A DNA stretch of 37,963 bases from Paludibacter jiangxiensis (lineage in GTDB: Bacteria; Bacteroidota; Bacteroidia; Bacteroidales; Paludibacteraceae): positions 1-37,963 of the forward strand of contig CAMBSB010000034.1 in assembly GCA_945870155.1 (NCBI GenBank), read 5' to 3'. Position numbers and translations under genes: made by a program. Position 1 is the first letter of the stretch. Every line of letters starts with the position of its first letter. This document shows, piece after piece, positions 8,134 through 17,595 of the stretch. The notes under the pieces were generated by a model. It was not told where the DNA came from. It was given only the letters and a program-made list of their open reading frames with translations, and made no database searches.

Positions 8134-8619
8134 ATGAATAACGAAAATACTCAGGATTTACCATTAGTTGATAAGGACTATTTGCTTCAAAAAATGCCCG
8201 GTAAGGGTGGCTGGACTTATGTAATGCTACCCGAAATATCGTCGGATAAACATACACATTTTGGTTTGGTAAAAGTTAAAGGAACGATAGATAATTATGA
8301 AATCGAAAATTACAATTTAATGCCTATGGGAAATGGCAATTTAATTTTATCGGTTAAAGCTGAAATTCGCAAAATAATTGCAAAGCAAGAAGGAGATTGG
8401 GTACATGTTAAACTCTATTCACAAAGTTTACCACAAGTAAGTAAAAAAGATTTTCATATTTGCTTAAATGACGACCCAACAGCATTGATTAACTACAACC
8501 AACTAACTGAAAATGAACAAAAAACAATCATAGACTGGATTTTTTCGGTAAAAAACGATGATTTGCGAGTTGAAAGAATTGCCCTTAGCTTGGAAAAATT
8601 GAGCAATAGTCATAAGTAA
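8134..8619 (+). CDS. DUF1905 / YdeI-like (OmdA family) protein
   Basis: Function unknown. The 161 residues show a DUF1905-type N-terminal domain (about 15-105; GKGGWTYVMLPE, FGLVKVKGTID, PMGNGNLILSVKAEIRKI). A short helical C-terminal YdeI/OmpD-associated segment follows at about 112-158 (LTENEQKTIIDWIFSVKNDD). No signal peptide or membrane segment is seen, so it is probably cytosolic. Relatives have been linked loosely to bacteriocin protection, but that role is not shown here. It lies 39 bases after tilS and may be co-transcribed with it. Confidence 0.7.
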   Translation: MNNENTQDLPLVDKDYLLQKMPGKGGWTYVMLPEISSDKHTHFGLVKVKGTIDNYEIENYNLMPMGNGNLILSVKAEIRKIIAKQEGDWVHVKLYSQSLPQVSKKDFHICLNDDPTALINYNQLTENEQKTIIDWIFSVKNDDLRVERIALSLEKLSNSHK

Positions 8620-8697
8620 CTAAAGTTCAATATGTCACCAATAAATTTGCTAAAATAAATTGATTTAAAAAATATTATAAAAAAAACTGTCATTTAA

Positions 8698-8728
8698 TTT
8701 GCTTAATCCAAAATTAGTAGTAATTTTG
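8698..8728 (+). promoter_or_regulatory. Bacteroides-type promoter of rho
   Basis: TTTG at 8698-8701 and TAATTTTG at 8721-8728 are separated by exactly 19 bases, matching the -33/-7 consensus TTTG-N19-21-TAnnTTTG of the phylum. Transcription would start near 8735, giving a leader of about 120 bases. The leader holds AAACGTTT twice (about 8803-8810 and 8834-8841); the first lies in a larger palindrome of A and T runs around CG. Confidence 0.75.
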
Positions 8729-8853
8729 CAAAGATTTCAAATCAAACAAGAAGCAAACCTGCTTTTACCAAAATAATCAACAAATAAAATTCATTCACAA
8801 AAAAACGTTTTTTCCATTAGGAAAATTGCCTCTAAACGTTTATTTATTACCTT

Positions 8854-10806
8854 ATGAGTAACTACAACATTTTGCAATTGAATGCGAAAGAACTGTCTGA
8901 ACTAAAAGACATCGCAACTGAATTAGGACTTAAAGTATCTAATTCGGCAAAAAAAGAATCATTGGTTTATGAAATATTAGATCAACAAGCAGTTGCCAAT
9001 GCGCAACGCAAAATCTCCACTGAAAAACCCGATGCCGACCGCAGAAAAAGGCTTCGTGTACCGGTAAAAAAAGATGCAGAACAAAAAGCACCGGTAGTTA
9101 ATACCGAAAAAGCAAAAGTAAGCACCAAAGAAATTCAGGCTAAAAAAGCTGAAACACCCAAAGTTATTGAAAAATCAATAAACTCTTCCGAAATTAAATC
9201 AACCCCTGCTCCTACTACACCTAATGCAGCTGCTCCGGTTCAGACACAAACTCCGGCAAATAAAAAGCCAAAAGCTAAAACACCCAAAAAGCCAGTTCTA
9301 AAACCTGTAGAAGTAAATGTCGACTCACAATCTCCACAAGTTTCGGAAATTGTAACAACTCCACATACTGAAGTTATAGAAGAGTCAAAGAAAAATGATG
9401 AAATCATACCTTTCACAAAAAAAATTATATTAGCACCTGCTATTGATGCTGAAAATGGAGAATCTGAAAGTATTGATATACAAGAATCTACAAGTGAAAA
9501 TGATACTGAAACTGTTTCATCTATTGTGGAAAAAACAAAAGTCATCAACGTTGATTCAAAATTCAGCAAACAAGTTATTGTTAACAATCAGGGAAATGGA
9601 AATGGAAATGGCAACAATAACAATAATAATAATAATCGGAATAAATTTAATCAACAAAGACCTGAAAAACAGGAAAAACAATTCGATTTTGATGGCATAT
9701 TAGAAGGAACCGGAACACTTGAAATGATGGCTGATGGATATGGTTTTTTACGTTCGGCCGATTATAATTATTTAGCTTCGCCTGATGATATTTATGTATC
9801 ACAATCACAAATTAAATTATTTGGACTTAAAACCGGCGATACCGTTAATGGCGCTATTCGTCCGCCAAAAGAAGGTGAAAAGTATTTCCCATTAATCAAA
9901 GTAAATAAAATTAACGGTCGTTCACCTGAATATGTACGCGACAGAGTACCTTTTGAGCACCTTACGCCTCTTTTTCCGGATGTAAAATTCAATTTAACAA
10001 CAGGAAAAAACGACTCATTATCAGCTCGTATGGTTGATTTATTTTCACCAATAGGCAAAGGTCAACGTGGATTAATTGTAGCTCAACCCAAAACAGGTAA
10101 AACAGTTTTACTTAAAGAAATTGCAAATGCCATAGCTGCAAATCACCCTGAGGTGTATATGATAGTTTTATTAATTGATGAAAGGCCTGAAGAAGTTACA
10201 GATATGGCCAGAAGCGTACGCGCAGAAGTAGTTTCTTCAACTTTTGACGAACCGGCCGAACGACATGTAAAAGTGGCATCTATGGTACACGAAAAAGCCA
10301 AAAGAATGGTAGAATGTGGACAAGATGTTGTTATTTTACTCGATTCAATTACACGCTTAGCCCGTGCATATAATACTGTTTCACCTGCTTCAGGTAAAAT
10401 ACTTTCGGGCGGTGTTGATGCCAATGCATTACATAAACCCAAACGTTTTTTTGGAGCTGCTCGTAATATCGAAAATGGAGGAAGCTTAACAATTATTGCA
10501 ACTGCATTAACCGAAACCGGATCAAAAATGGACGAAGTAATTTTCGAAGAATTTAAAGGTACCGGTAATATGGAACTTCAACTCGACCGTAAATTATCGA
10601 ACAAACGAATTTTCCCTGCTGTTGATATTATGGCTTCGAGTACTCGTCGCGACGATTTATTGCTTGATAAGGATACATTGAACCGCATGTGGATTTTACG
10701 CCGTCATTTATCAGACATGAACTCAATTGAAGCCATGGAATTCTTAAAAGATCGTATGGAACGAACTGAGAATAACGATGAATTTTTAGTTTCGATGAAT
10801 GCTTAA
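8854..10806 (+). CDS. rho: Transcription termination factor Rho, with long disordered insertion
   Basis: RNA-dependent ATPase and hexameric helicase that ends transcription. Residues about 1-50 are the Rho N-terminal helical domain ([20 protein letters not shown]). Residues about 50-265 are an insertion absent from E. coli Rho (419 residues against 650 here). It is rich in Lys, Pro, Ala, Glu and Thr and ends in an Asn/Gly run near 247-266. The RNA-binding cold-shock fold follows ([20 protein letters not shown]), then the ATPase core: Walker [14 protein letters not shown] near 409, [11 protein letters not shown], and the Q/R-loop region [22 protein letters not shown] typical promoter precedes it and a strong terminator follows, so it is probably monocistronic. 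Confidence 0.97.
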   Translation: MSNYNILQLNAKELSELKDIATELGLKVSNSAKKESLVYEILDQQAVANAQRKISTEKPDADRRKRLRVPVKKDAEQKAPVVNTEKAKVSTKEIQAKKAETPKVIEKSINSSEIKSTPAPTTPNAAAPVQTQTPANKKPKAKTPKKPVLKPVEVNVDSQSPQVSEIVTTPHTEVIEESKKNDEIIPFTKKIILAPAIDAENGESESIDIQESTSENDTETVSSIVEKTKVINVDSKFSKQVIVNNQGNGNGNGNNNNNNNNRNKFNQQRPEKQEKQFDFDGILEGTGTLEMMADGYGFLRSADYNYLASPDDIYVSQSQIKLFGLKTGDTVNGAIRPPKEGEKYFPLIKVNKINGRSPEYVRDRVPFEHLTPLFPDVKFNLTTGKNDSLSARMVDLFSPIGKGQRGLIVAQPKTGKTVLLKEIANAIAANHPEVYMIVLLIDERPEEVTDMARSVRAEVVSSTFDEPAERHVKVASMVHEKAKRMVECGQDVVILLDSITRLARAYNTVSPASGKILSGGVDANALHKPKRFFGAARNIENGGSLTIIATALTETGSKMDEVIFEEFKGTGNMELQLDRKLSNKRIFPAVDIMASSTRRDDLLLDKDTLNRMWILRRHLSDMNSIEAMEFLKDRMERTENNDEFLVSMNA

Positions 10807-10835
10807 TTAGAATTAAATAAAAAAATATCTTCAAC

Positions 10836-10862
10836 AGCCTCATTGCAAAAAACAATGAGGCT
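10836..10862 (+). terminator. Rho-independent terminator after rho
   Basis: A perfect 10-base stem (AGCCTCATTG / CAATGAGGCT) with a 7-base loop, followed by TTTTCTTT. It starts 30 bases after the rho stop. Confidence 0.9.
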
Positions 10863-10901
10863 TTTCTTTAAAAATACATAATAATTAAAATACAAAACAC
10901 A

Positions 10902-11705
10902 ATGACAAAAACAAATAAATTCAGTTCTATAATTCTAATATTCAGCATAATACTTTTTGTTTCGTGTGAGAAAAACGAAGTTACAAGCGTAAGTATGAGT
11001 AGTGCTAGCAAGATTTTAAATATTGGTGATATTGATTCATTATATGCAAAAACAGCGTACAAAGGTGATATTGTTCCATCTGTTACTTGGAGTACAAGCG
11101 ATAATTCGGTTGTAAAAGTAAAAGATGGTGAAATTGAAGCAATTAAAAAAGGTACTGCAGTTATTACCGCCAAAGCTGGTGATAAATCAGCAATATGCAA
11201 CATAACCGTAAGTGATGAATTTTCACCAAAAATGACACAAGGTGAACTCTGGTATTATGGCGATGCTTATGAAACAAATATATCGAATAATTTCGTAGTG
11301 TATTTGGCTACAAGTGGAATTAAAATGGAAGACTTTTCGGGTAATGGTGAAATAATGTATTTAGAATTTAACACTTCATTGACTGCAAAAAACGCTCTTC
11401 CTGCTGGAACTTACAACATGACAACTTTTGATATTGAAAAATTCAGTCCTTTTTCAATAGTACCTGGTTTTGAATATGAAGGGAATAAATTTGGGACTTG
11501 GTACTTTGGTAAAATGGCAAATGATGTAATAAATGGTATTGCAATTGTAAGCTTAAGCAATAATATATACACAATTCAATATGATTTAGTTGATTATTAT
11601 GGAAACTTAATCACCGGATCATTTGTTGGAAATTTACAATGGTACGATGGTAGCGGAACTGCTCAAACTGTAAAAAAGAAGCTAAAACCTGTTTTTAAAA
11701 GATAA
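10902..11705 (+). CDS. Lipoprotein with bacterial Ig-like (Big2) domain
   Basis: Predicted envelope lipoprotein of unknown function. An N-terminal signal (SSIILIFSIILFVSC) ends in a lipobox with Cys at about residue 22, followed by EKNEV. Residues about 28-105 form a Big2-type Ig-like domain (VTWSTSDNSVVKVKDGEIEA, then KGTAVITAKAGDKSAICNITV). The remaining ~160 residues show repeated Tyr/Gly-rich beta strands and match no family I recognise. It starts 39 bases beyond the rho terminator, and I see no matching promoter in that space. Adhesion or carbohydrate-binding roles are possible but not shown. Confidence 0.75.
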   Translation: MTKTNKFSSIILIFSIILFVSCEKNEVTSVSMSSASKILNIGDIDSLYAKTAYKGDIVPSVTWSTSDNSVVKVKDGEIEAIKKGTAVITAKAGDKSAICNITVSDEFSPKMTQGELWYYGDAYETNISNNFVVYLATSGIKMEDFSGNGEIMYLEFNTSLTAKNALPAGTYNMTTFDIEKFSPFSIVPGFEYEGNKFGTWYFGKMANDVINGIAIVSLSNNIYTIQYDLVDYYGNLITGSFVGNLQWYDGSGTAQTVKKKLKPVFKR

Positions 11706-11726
11706 AGGTTGTAGTGTGGTTTGGAG

Positions 11727-11777
11727 TTTGATGTTTGATGTTTGATGTTAGAAGATTTGAAGATTTGAAGATTTGAA
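11727..11777. repeat. Heptamer TTTGATG and octamer GATTTGAA tandem repeats
   Basis: Three TTTGATG units with a 7-base period at about 11727-11749, followed by three GATTTGAA units with an 8-base period at about 11753-11777. They lie between the lipoprotein gene and the permease gene. Confidence 0.85.
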
Positions 11778-11814
11778 ATTGACAGAAAATCTAACACATT
11801 AGTTATAAAGCCTT

Positions 11815-11905
11815 TAATCTTGGTTCTTGATTCTTGGTTCTTGAATCTTGAATCTTGAATCTTGAATCTTTATTCTTTGCTCTTTAATCTTTGCTCTTTA
11901 ATCTA
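11815..11905. repeat. Heptamer repeats (TTGAATC, then TTTGCTC / TTTAATC) before the permease
   Basis: A nearly unbroken run of 7-base units drifts from TTGGTTC through TTGAATC (about four copies) to TTTGCTC and TTTAATC. It ends about 10 bases before the permease ATG at 11915, so it would be leader sequence of that gene. Confidence 0.85.
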
Positions 11906-11914
11906 TTAAAAAAA

Positions 11915-14900
11915 ATGAACCCTTTCATGCTAATAATACGCAACCTAAAATATTTTAAAAAAGAGCATTTACTGCTCTTTTTGGGTTTAGCTCTAAGTAC
12001 CGCTATTCTAACTTCGGCGCTTATTATTGGTGATTCGGTAAAGTTTAGTTTAAATAATATTGTTGAAAAACGACTGGGCAAAACTCAACAAATAGTTATC
12101 ACGCAAGAAAAATTTTTTCCATCCACTTTTGCAAAAACTTTATCGAAAGAATTAAATCTGAACATTGCTCCAATACTTCAGTTGCGCGGAATGGCTTCGA
12201 GTGATAATTCAGACCAAAGCGCACCAGATGTTCAAATATGTGGCGTAGACAATAGATTTTGGGATATTGGAAATTGCAAAATGCCCTATTTGATAGATAA
12301 TGAAGTTATTATCAATTCAAAATTAGCTGACAAACTACAATTAAAAGTAGGAGATGAAATTTTTATCAGAGTTGAAAAAGTTAGTTTTGTTACAGAAAAT
12401 GCTCCTTTTGTTCCTACCGAAAATAATAGCAATGCGCTAAGAATGAAAATAAAAGCCATTGCTGACAAGGAAAAGTTTGGAAATTTTGATATTCAAGCTA
12501 ATCAAATAACACCATTCACTATTTATTTTTCAATAACTAAATTATCAAGCTTAAATTTCAAGGGAAGTTTTGCAAATATGATGCTTATTCCTAAAAATGA
12601 AAAAAACATTGAAGAAATAAATTCAGCAATAAAGAAGTGTTGGACTATTGATGTTATTAACTTGAAAATAAGACCAATAACAAATCAAAATAAGCTTGAG
12701 TTAAGTTCTGATAAAGTATTTATAGAAGATAGCATTCTCCATATTTTGCAGAAAAACAACTTAAATCCTGAACCACATTTTACTTATTTGATAAACTATA
12801 TTAGTGCAAAAAACAAAGTTACACCATATTCATTTGTCTCAGCATTATCACATTACCCAGGGTATGAATTAAAAAACAACGAAATTATTATCAATTCGTG
12901 GTTAGCTGATGATCTGGGAGTTAACATCAACGATACAATTAGTTTACAATACTTTACGCTAGAAACTTTTAGAAAATTAGAAGAAAAATCAAGTAAATTT
13001 ATTGTAAAACATATTATAGAAATTAAGGGGTTTGCTGCCGATAGTCTGTTAATGCCTGCATTCGAAGGTCTTACAGGTGTTGATAAATGTAGTGATTGGG
13101 AGGCCGGAGTTCCCGTAGACTATTCCAAAATTAGAGATAAGGATGAAGCTTGGTGGAAAAATCATAAAGGTACGCCTAAAGCATTTATAAATTACGAAAA
13201 AGCTATTGAATTATGGGGAATGAGTTTTGGAAATTCAACAAGTATTCGTTTTGATAATCAAACAGATACAACAAAAATTAAAAAAGCAATTTTGAAAAAC
13301 CTACAACCATCTAATGTTGGTTTAAATGTTTTTGACATTAAAAATGATTCAACTTGGTCGGCTTCTAATGCAGTTGATTTTTCTCAATTATTCCTGGGTT
13401 TAAGTTTTTTCCTTATAATTGCTGCATTTTTATTAAGTGGATTACTTTTTTCAATGATGGTGGTTCAACGTAAAAAGGAACAAGGCATTTATCTTTCGAT
13501 AGGATTATCACGACAACTAATTTATAAATTATTCTTTACTGAAGGGGTTTTAAATGCTGTAATCAGTAGTTTTGCAGGAGTTTTTTTGGGAGTTCTTTTC
13601 AGTCAATTCATATTGTTTTTCTTAAATTCTATTTGGTTCGATATAGTTCGAACGTCATCTATATTACTGTATATCAATCCGATTTCTTTAGTAATTGGTT
13701 TTTTAAGCAATATATTGATTTCTTCTATTGTGATTTTTTTAATTCTAAAATCACATTTCAAAAAACAAATTAATGAATTAAACAGAAATACAAATAACAA
13801 ACAATTTATCGAAATGCTGCGAAACAGAAAAATTAGTTTCTGGACAGGTTTAATTTCAGCATTTGCAATTATTACATTAACTATATTTAGTTTTCAAAAT
13901 AATTTAAACCAAAATAGCACAATTTTCTTTATTGTTGGTTTTTTGCTTTTAATCTCACTTAGCGCTTGGTTTGCATTTTTTCTATTAAGAAGCAACAATT
14001 CTTTACCTGCAAATATGACTAATTCATATTTGGCAATTAGAAACCTTAAATACGACTACAAACGCAATGTACTAATTACAAGTATTTTATCTATAGGAAT
14101 TTTTATAGTTATCTCAACGGGAGCAAACAGAGCTGATTTTAAAAGAAATGCCAATAATAACAGTTCAGGTACCGGAGGTTTTACATTTTTTATTGAAACA
14201 AATTTAGCTATTAATACCGACTTGTCAACTTCCGAAGGTAGAGAAAAATTAGGTATTAATGAAAATTATACTGATTTGTCCTTTGTACAACTACTTAGAA
14301 ATAAGAATGATGATGCAAGTTGCTTAAACCTTAACAGAATAATTCAACCGAGCATTCTGGGTGTTAAAACTTCTGAATTTTCAAAAAGGAATTCCTTCTT
14401 TTTTGTTAACTCGCTAAATGACAGTAATTTGTCATGGGACATACTTAATCGCCCTATGGCCGGAAACTGTATCCCTGCAATTTGCGATCAGACAGTAATA
14501 ACCTGGGGATTAGGTAAAATGCTAGGTGATAGCATAATATATACCAACGAAAAAGGAAAAACAATTTATTTGGTTCTTGTGGGTGGTTTAGAAAGCTCTA
14601 TTTTTCAGGGAAATCTAATAATTTCGCAAAAAGAATTTGAAAAACATTTTCCGTCTATCAGCGGTAGTAATATTATTTTAGCAGATGTTGTTCATAATCA
14701 ATCTACCGAATTATATGAAAACCTCGAAAATGCTCTGAAAAACTATGGTGCGAAAATTGAAAGTGCTCCGGAGCGACTAGCTACATTTAATTCTGTTACA
14801 AACACTTATCTCGATATTTTTCTGGCTTTAGGTGGAATAGCTTTAATACTCGGCACATTTGGTATTGCCATTGTATTGATTCGAAGTATAAAATTGCGAG

Positions 14901-15184
14901 AAAATAATTATGCCATGATGCAGGCTTTTGGCATTTCACAAAGAAATATTCGCAAAATTATCATTATAGAATTTTCAATTATTCTGTTTGTTGGAATATG
15001 TATCGGATTGTTCGCAGCAATTACTTCCAGTTTTCAAAGTTTAATTACAAACAATGCAGATGTTCCCTATTTACTTCTTATTTCAATAGTTTTATTATTC
15101 ACAATCAATGGATTAACTTGGATATTTATAGGAAGTAAATTGAGTATTAAAAAGAATTTTATTTCTAATCTGAGGAATGAGTAA
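11915..15184 (+). CDS. Large FtsX/MacB-type ABC transporter permease
   Basis: Inner-membrane permease of an ABC system, probably acting on a lipid, lipoprotein or envelope substrate; the substrate is unknown. I start it at the ATG at 11915 (1089 residues). A TTG 24 bases earlier lies in a repeat and adds only LFNLLKK. One membrane helix lies near residues 20-40 and a large periplasmic region follows. A first FtsX-type set of helices (from about 480; FFLIIAAFLLSGLLFSMMVV) carries the MacB-like motif QGIYLSIGLSRQLIYKLFFT. Further helices lie at about 640-730. A second FtsX domain at about 960-1085 has MMQAFGISQRNIRKIIIIEF. About ten helices are seen in all. No ATPase gene is adjacent, so its ATP-binding partner must be encoded elsewhere. 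Confidence 0.85.
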   Translation: MNPFMLIIRNLKYFKKEHLLLFLGLALSTAILTSALIIGDSVKFSLNNIVEKRLGKTQQIVITQEKFFPSTFAKTLSKELNLNIAPILQLRGMASSDNSDQSAPDVQICGVDNRFWDIGNCKMPYLIDNEVIINSKLADKLQLKVGDEIFIRVEKVSFVTENAPFVPTENNSNALRMKIKAIADKEKFGNFDIQANQITPFTIYFSITKLSSLNFKGSFANMMLIPKNEKNIEEINSAIKKCWTIDVINLKIRPITNQNKLELSSDKVFIEDSILHILQKNNLNPEPHFTYLINYISAKNKVTPYSFVSALSHYPGYELKNNEIIINSWLADDLGVNINDTISLQYFTLETFRKLEEKSSKFIVKHIIEIKGFAADSLLMPAFEGLTGVDKCSDWEAGVPVDYSKIRDKDEAWWKNHKGTPKAFINYEKAIELWGMSFGNSTSIRFDNQTDTTKIKKAILKNLQPSNVGLNVFDIKNDSTWSASNAVDFSQLFLGLSFFLIIAAFLLSGLLFSMMVVQRKKEQGIYLSIGLSRQLIYKLFFTEGVLNAVISSFAGVFLGVLFSQFILFFLNSIWFDIVRTSSILLYINPISLVIGFLSNILISSIVIFLILKSHFKKQINELNRNTNNKQFIEMLRNRKISFWTGLISAFAIITLTIFSFQNNLNQNSTIFFIVGFLLLISLSAWFAFFLLRSNNSLPANMTNSYLAIRNLKYDYKRNVLITSILSIGIFIVISTGANRADFKRNANNNSSGTGGFTFFIETNLAINTDLSTSEGREKLGINENYTDLSFVQLLRNKNDDASCLNLNRIIQPSILGVKTSEFSKRNSFFFVNSLNDSNLSWDILNRPMAGNCIPAICDQTVITWGLGKMLGDSIIYTNEKGKTIYLVLVGGLESSIFQGNLIISQKEFEKHFPSISGSNIILADVVHNQSTELYENLENALKNYGAKIESAPERLATFNSVTNTYLDIFLALGGIALILGTFGIAIVLIRSIKLRENNYAMMQAFGISQRNIRKIIIIEFSIILFVGICIGLFAAITSSFQSLITNNADVPYLLLISIVLLFTINGLTWIFIGSKLSIKKNFISNLRNE

Positions 15185-15327
15185 TTTTAGGTTATAATTT
15201 AGACTAAAAAGGATTAACGCAGTTTTATGTAAAATATTTATATGTAATATGCAAAAATAAATGATTTAAAAGTATTATCTTTTTCAATATTTAAATACTT
15301 ATACTAGCCAAAATTAATAGCAGGAAT

Positions 15328-17595
15328 TTATTCAAAACACTTAAATAAATGTTTATCTAATATACCTTTAAGTAGTATTGAATCGATAGGTTTAGTAAGA
15401 AAATCATTCATTCCTGAATTTATAGCTTTCTCTTTTTCTTCATCAAGCGCACCAGCTGTAAGCGCAATTATTGGTGTATCTTTAATTATTTCCATGTCGA
15501 GTGCACGAATAGTTCTTGTCGCTTCCATACCATCCATTTCGGGCATTTGTACGTCCATTAGTACCAAATCAATATGCCTTTGCTTTACAATTTCAACTGC
15601 TTCGAGTCCATTGTTTGCTTCTACAATTTCAACATCAGGTAATATACTCCTTATCATAGCTTTAGCTAAAAGCATATTCATCTCTACATCCTCAGCTATC
15701 AGTATCACTTTTCTGCTTATATCGCTTTCAATTTCATTATTAATAATTTCTTCTTCAAAAATCGAATCTGAAATTTGTTCTTCATTACAAATTTTATCTG
15801 TTATTAATTCAAATAAATCATCAGTTTTAATAGGTTTCATAAACTTACACTTAATCCCATATTGATTTGATTCTTTATTAACATGATCCTCATCTGTTGC
15901 ATTATACATTAAAGCTATAATTAATTTACTCGAGCATATATCCAGTTTATTCCTAATTAAAGATGTTATTTCAAAACCATCCATATCCGACATATTAAAA
16001 TTGCTAAGAAACAAATCGTATTTATTAGATTTTAGTTTTAACAACGCATCGAAAGAACTCTCGCAAAGCGTATAATTTACACCCCAATAATCAAAGTGAG
16101 TAGAAATATTTTTTAAGTTATGTACGTTATTATCAAGCACTAACACGTTTTTATTAACCACCACAAATTTATTATCAACAGATTGACTTTTAAACTCTGC
16201 ATCAACACTAAAATGGAAAGTACTCCCTTTACCCCAAACGCTATCAAGCTTTAGTGGGCATCCCATTTTTTCGGCAAGTAAATTTGAAATAACCAAACCA
16301 AGTCCAGTACCACCAAATTTTCGTGTAGTTGAAACATCGGCTTGGGTAAAAGCTTTAAAAAGTCTTTGTTTTTGTTCCTGTGTAATTCCAATACCGGTAT
16401 CACGTACCGAGAACTGAAATGTACCTTTGTTGCCAACAACATTATTAAACTCAAGTTTCATTTCAATTTCACCTTTATTGGTAAATTTGATAGCATTACT
16501 CAACAGATTAATTAAAATTTGTTTTAAACGGACTGGGTCAACAAGTATAGTTCGTGGTAGGTTGGGTTGGGTAGTTAATAGCAATTCAAGTCCTTTACTT
16601 GCAGCTAGATACCGAACAATTTCAATGGTTTTTTCGAGTAAATCGTAAATGTCAGTTTCTACAATTTCCAAATCGAGTCTCCCCGCCTCTATTTTTGAAA
16701 AATCAAGAATATCGTTAATAATATCCAGCAATGCCTTGCCTGCATGACTTACATTCTCTGTAAATTGTTTTTGAGTTTTATTTAATTGTGATTTAAGCAG
16801 TAACTCAGTAAATCCCAATATCGAGTTCATTGGAGTTCTGATTTCGTGGCTCATATGCGCCAAAAATTCACTTTTAGCTCGATTAGCTTGTTCAGCTTGT
16901 TGTTTGGCTTTGTCAATTGCTAAAGCCTTGTCTTCCAATTCTCTATTTAATGCCAGAACACCTTTATTTGTTTCTTCCAGCTCATTGTTAATAATTTCAA
17001 TTTCTTCGTTCCTTTCCTGCAAATTCTTGAGCAGAAATACCAATTCATTGTTTTGAGCATGAATTGTTTCAACCATACTCGAATCGCCTCGCTCAATTGT
17101 TTTTCCAAACGCAACTTGTATTGAATGAAGCATTTCAATATTAATTGATTCTGAAAATACCGGAAGCCATTTAGCAATGGTTATTTTAGTGCCTTTTCCT
17201 GTAGCTGTTTGAATGTCAAAGTCATCCATCAATCGTTGAGAACCGCTTAAGCCGACTCCCATTCCGTTTTTAGATACAAATGAACCGTTTCTTATTTCAT
17301 CTAATTGTTGAATTCCATGACCTTGGTCTTTAAATTCAATCACCACTCCATCCGAATTATCCGATCGTTTAGCAATAAAAAAAATTATATTACCACCATT
17401 GGCATGTTCCATCATGTTGCGACTCAACTCAGAAACAGCTGTACCAATACGAATGCAAGAAGTCTTGTCGAATTTAATTTCTTGTGCAAGAATGGAGCCC
17501 AAATTACGTGCACGTACTACGTCCGATTCAAATTGAATCGGGATAGTACCTACTTTATGTAGAGTAGTTGATAATAAGAACGGTGGCATCATCAT
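15328..17595 (-). CDS. Hybrid histidine kinase with N-terminal RsbT-like ATPase domain and two receivers
   Basis: Probable output kinase of the stressosome operon; soluble, with no membrane helix. Residues about 15-145 form an RsbT/RsbW-like GHKL ATPase domain (N box [10 protein letters not shown], then KDQGHGI and [14 protein letters not shown]). A coiled coil follows at about 180-240. Then come HisKA with phospho-His H250 in [14 protein letters not shown], and HATPase_c ([23 protein letters not shown]) to about 465. The first receiver (about 482-605) is degenerate: N532 replaces the phospho-acceptor Asp ([12 protein letters not shown]) and Met replaces the usual Thr/Ser in IIALM. The second receiver (about 628-750) is complete: ED at 635-636, D681 in [12 protein letters not shown]735. 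No DNA-binding or HPt domain is present. Its start overlaps the previous gene by 41 bases. Confidence 0.93.
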   Translation of the reverse strand: MMMPPFLLSTTLHKVGTIPIQFESDVVRARNLGSILAQEIKFDKTSCIRIGTAVSELSRNMMEHANGGNIIFFIAKRSDNSDGVVIEFKDQGHGIQQLDEIRNGSFVSKNGMGVGLSGSQRLMDDFDIQTATGKGTKITIAKWLPVFSESINIEMLHSIQVAFGKTIERGDSSMVETIHAQNNELVFLLKNLQERNEEIEIINNELEETNKGVLALNRELEDKALAIDKAKQQAEQANRAKSEFLAHMSHEIRTPMNSILGFTELLLKSQLNKTQKQFTENVSHAGKALLDIINDILDFSKIEAGRLDLEIVETDIYDLLEKTIEIVRYLAASKGLELLLTTQPNLPRTILVDPVRLKQILINLLSNAIKFTNKGEIEMKLEFNNVVGNKGTFQFSVRDTGIGITQEQKQRLFKAFTQADVSTTRKFGGTGLGLVISNLLAEKMGCPLKLDSVWGKGSTFHFSVDAEFKSQSVDNKFVVVNKNVLVLDNNVHNLKNISTHFDYWGVNYTLCESSFDALLKLKSNKYDLFLSNFNMSDMDGFEITSLIRNKLDICSSKLIIALMYNATDEDHVNKESNQYGIKCKFMKPIKTDDLFELITDKICNEEQISDSIFEEEIINNEIESDISRKVILIAEDVEMNMLLAKAMIRSILPDVEIVEANNGLEAVEIVKQRHIDLVLMDVQMPEMDGMEATRTIRALDMEIIKDTPIIALTAGALDEEKEKAINSGMNDFLTKPIDSILLKGILDKHLFKCFE

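Noticed and set aside
15270-15300. Terminator between the convergent permease and kinase genes
   Set aside because: Only a 7-base AT-rich stem (AAGTATT/AATACTT) with a long loop; too weak to call.
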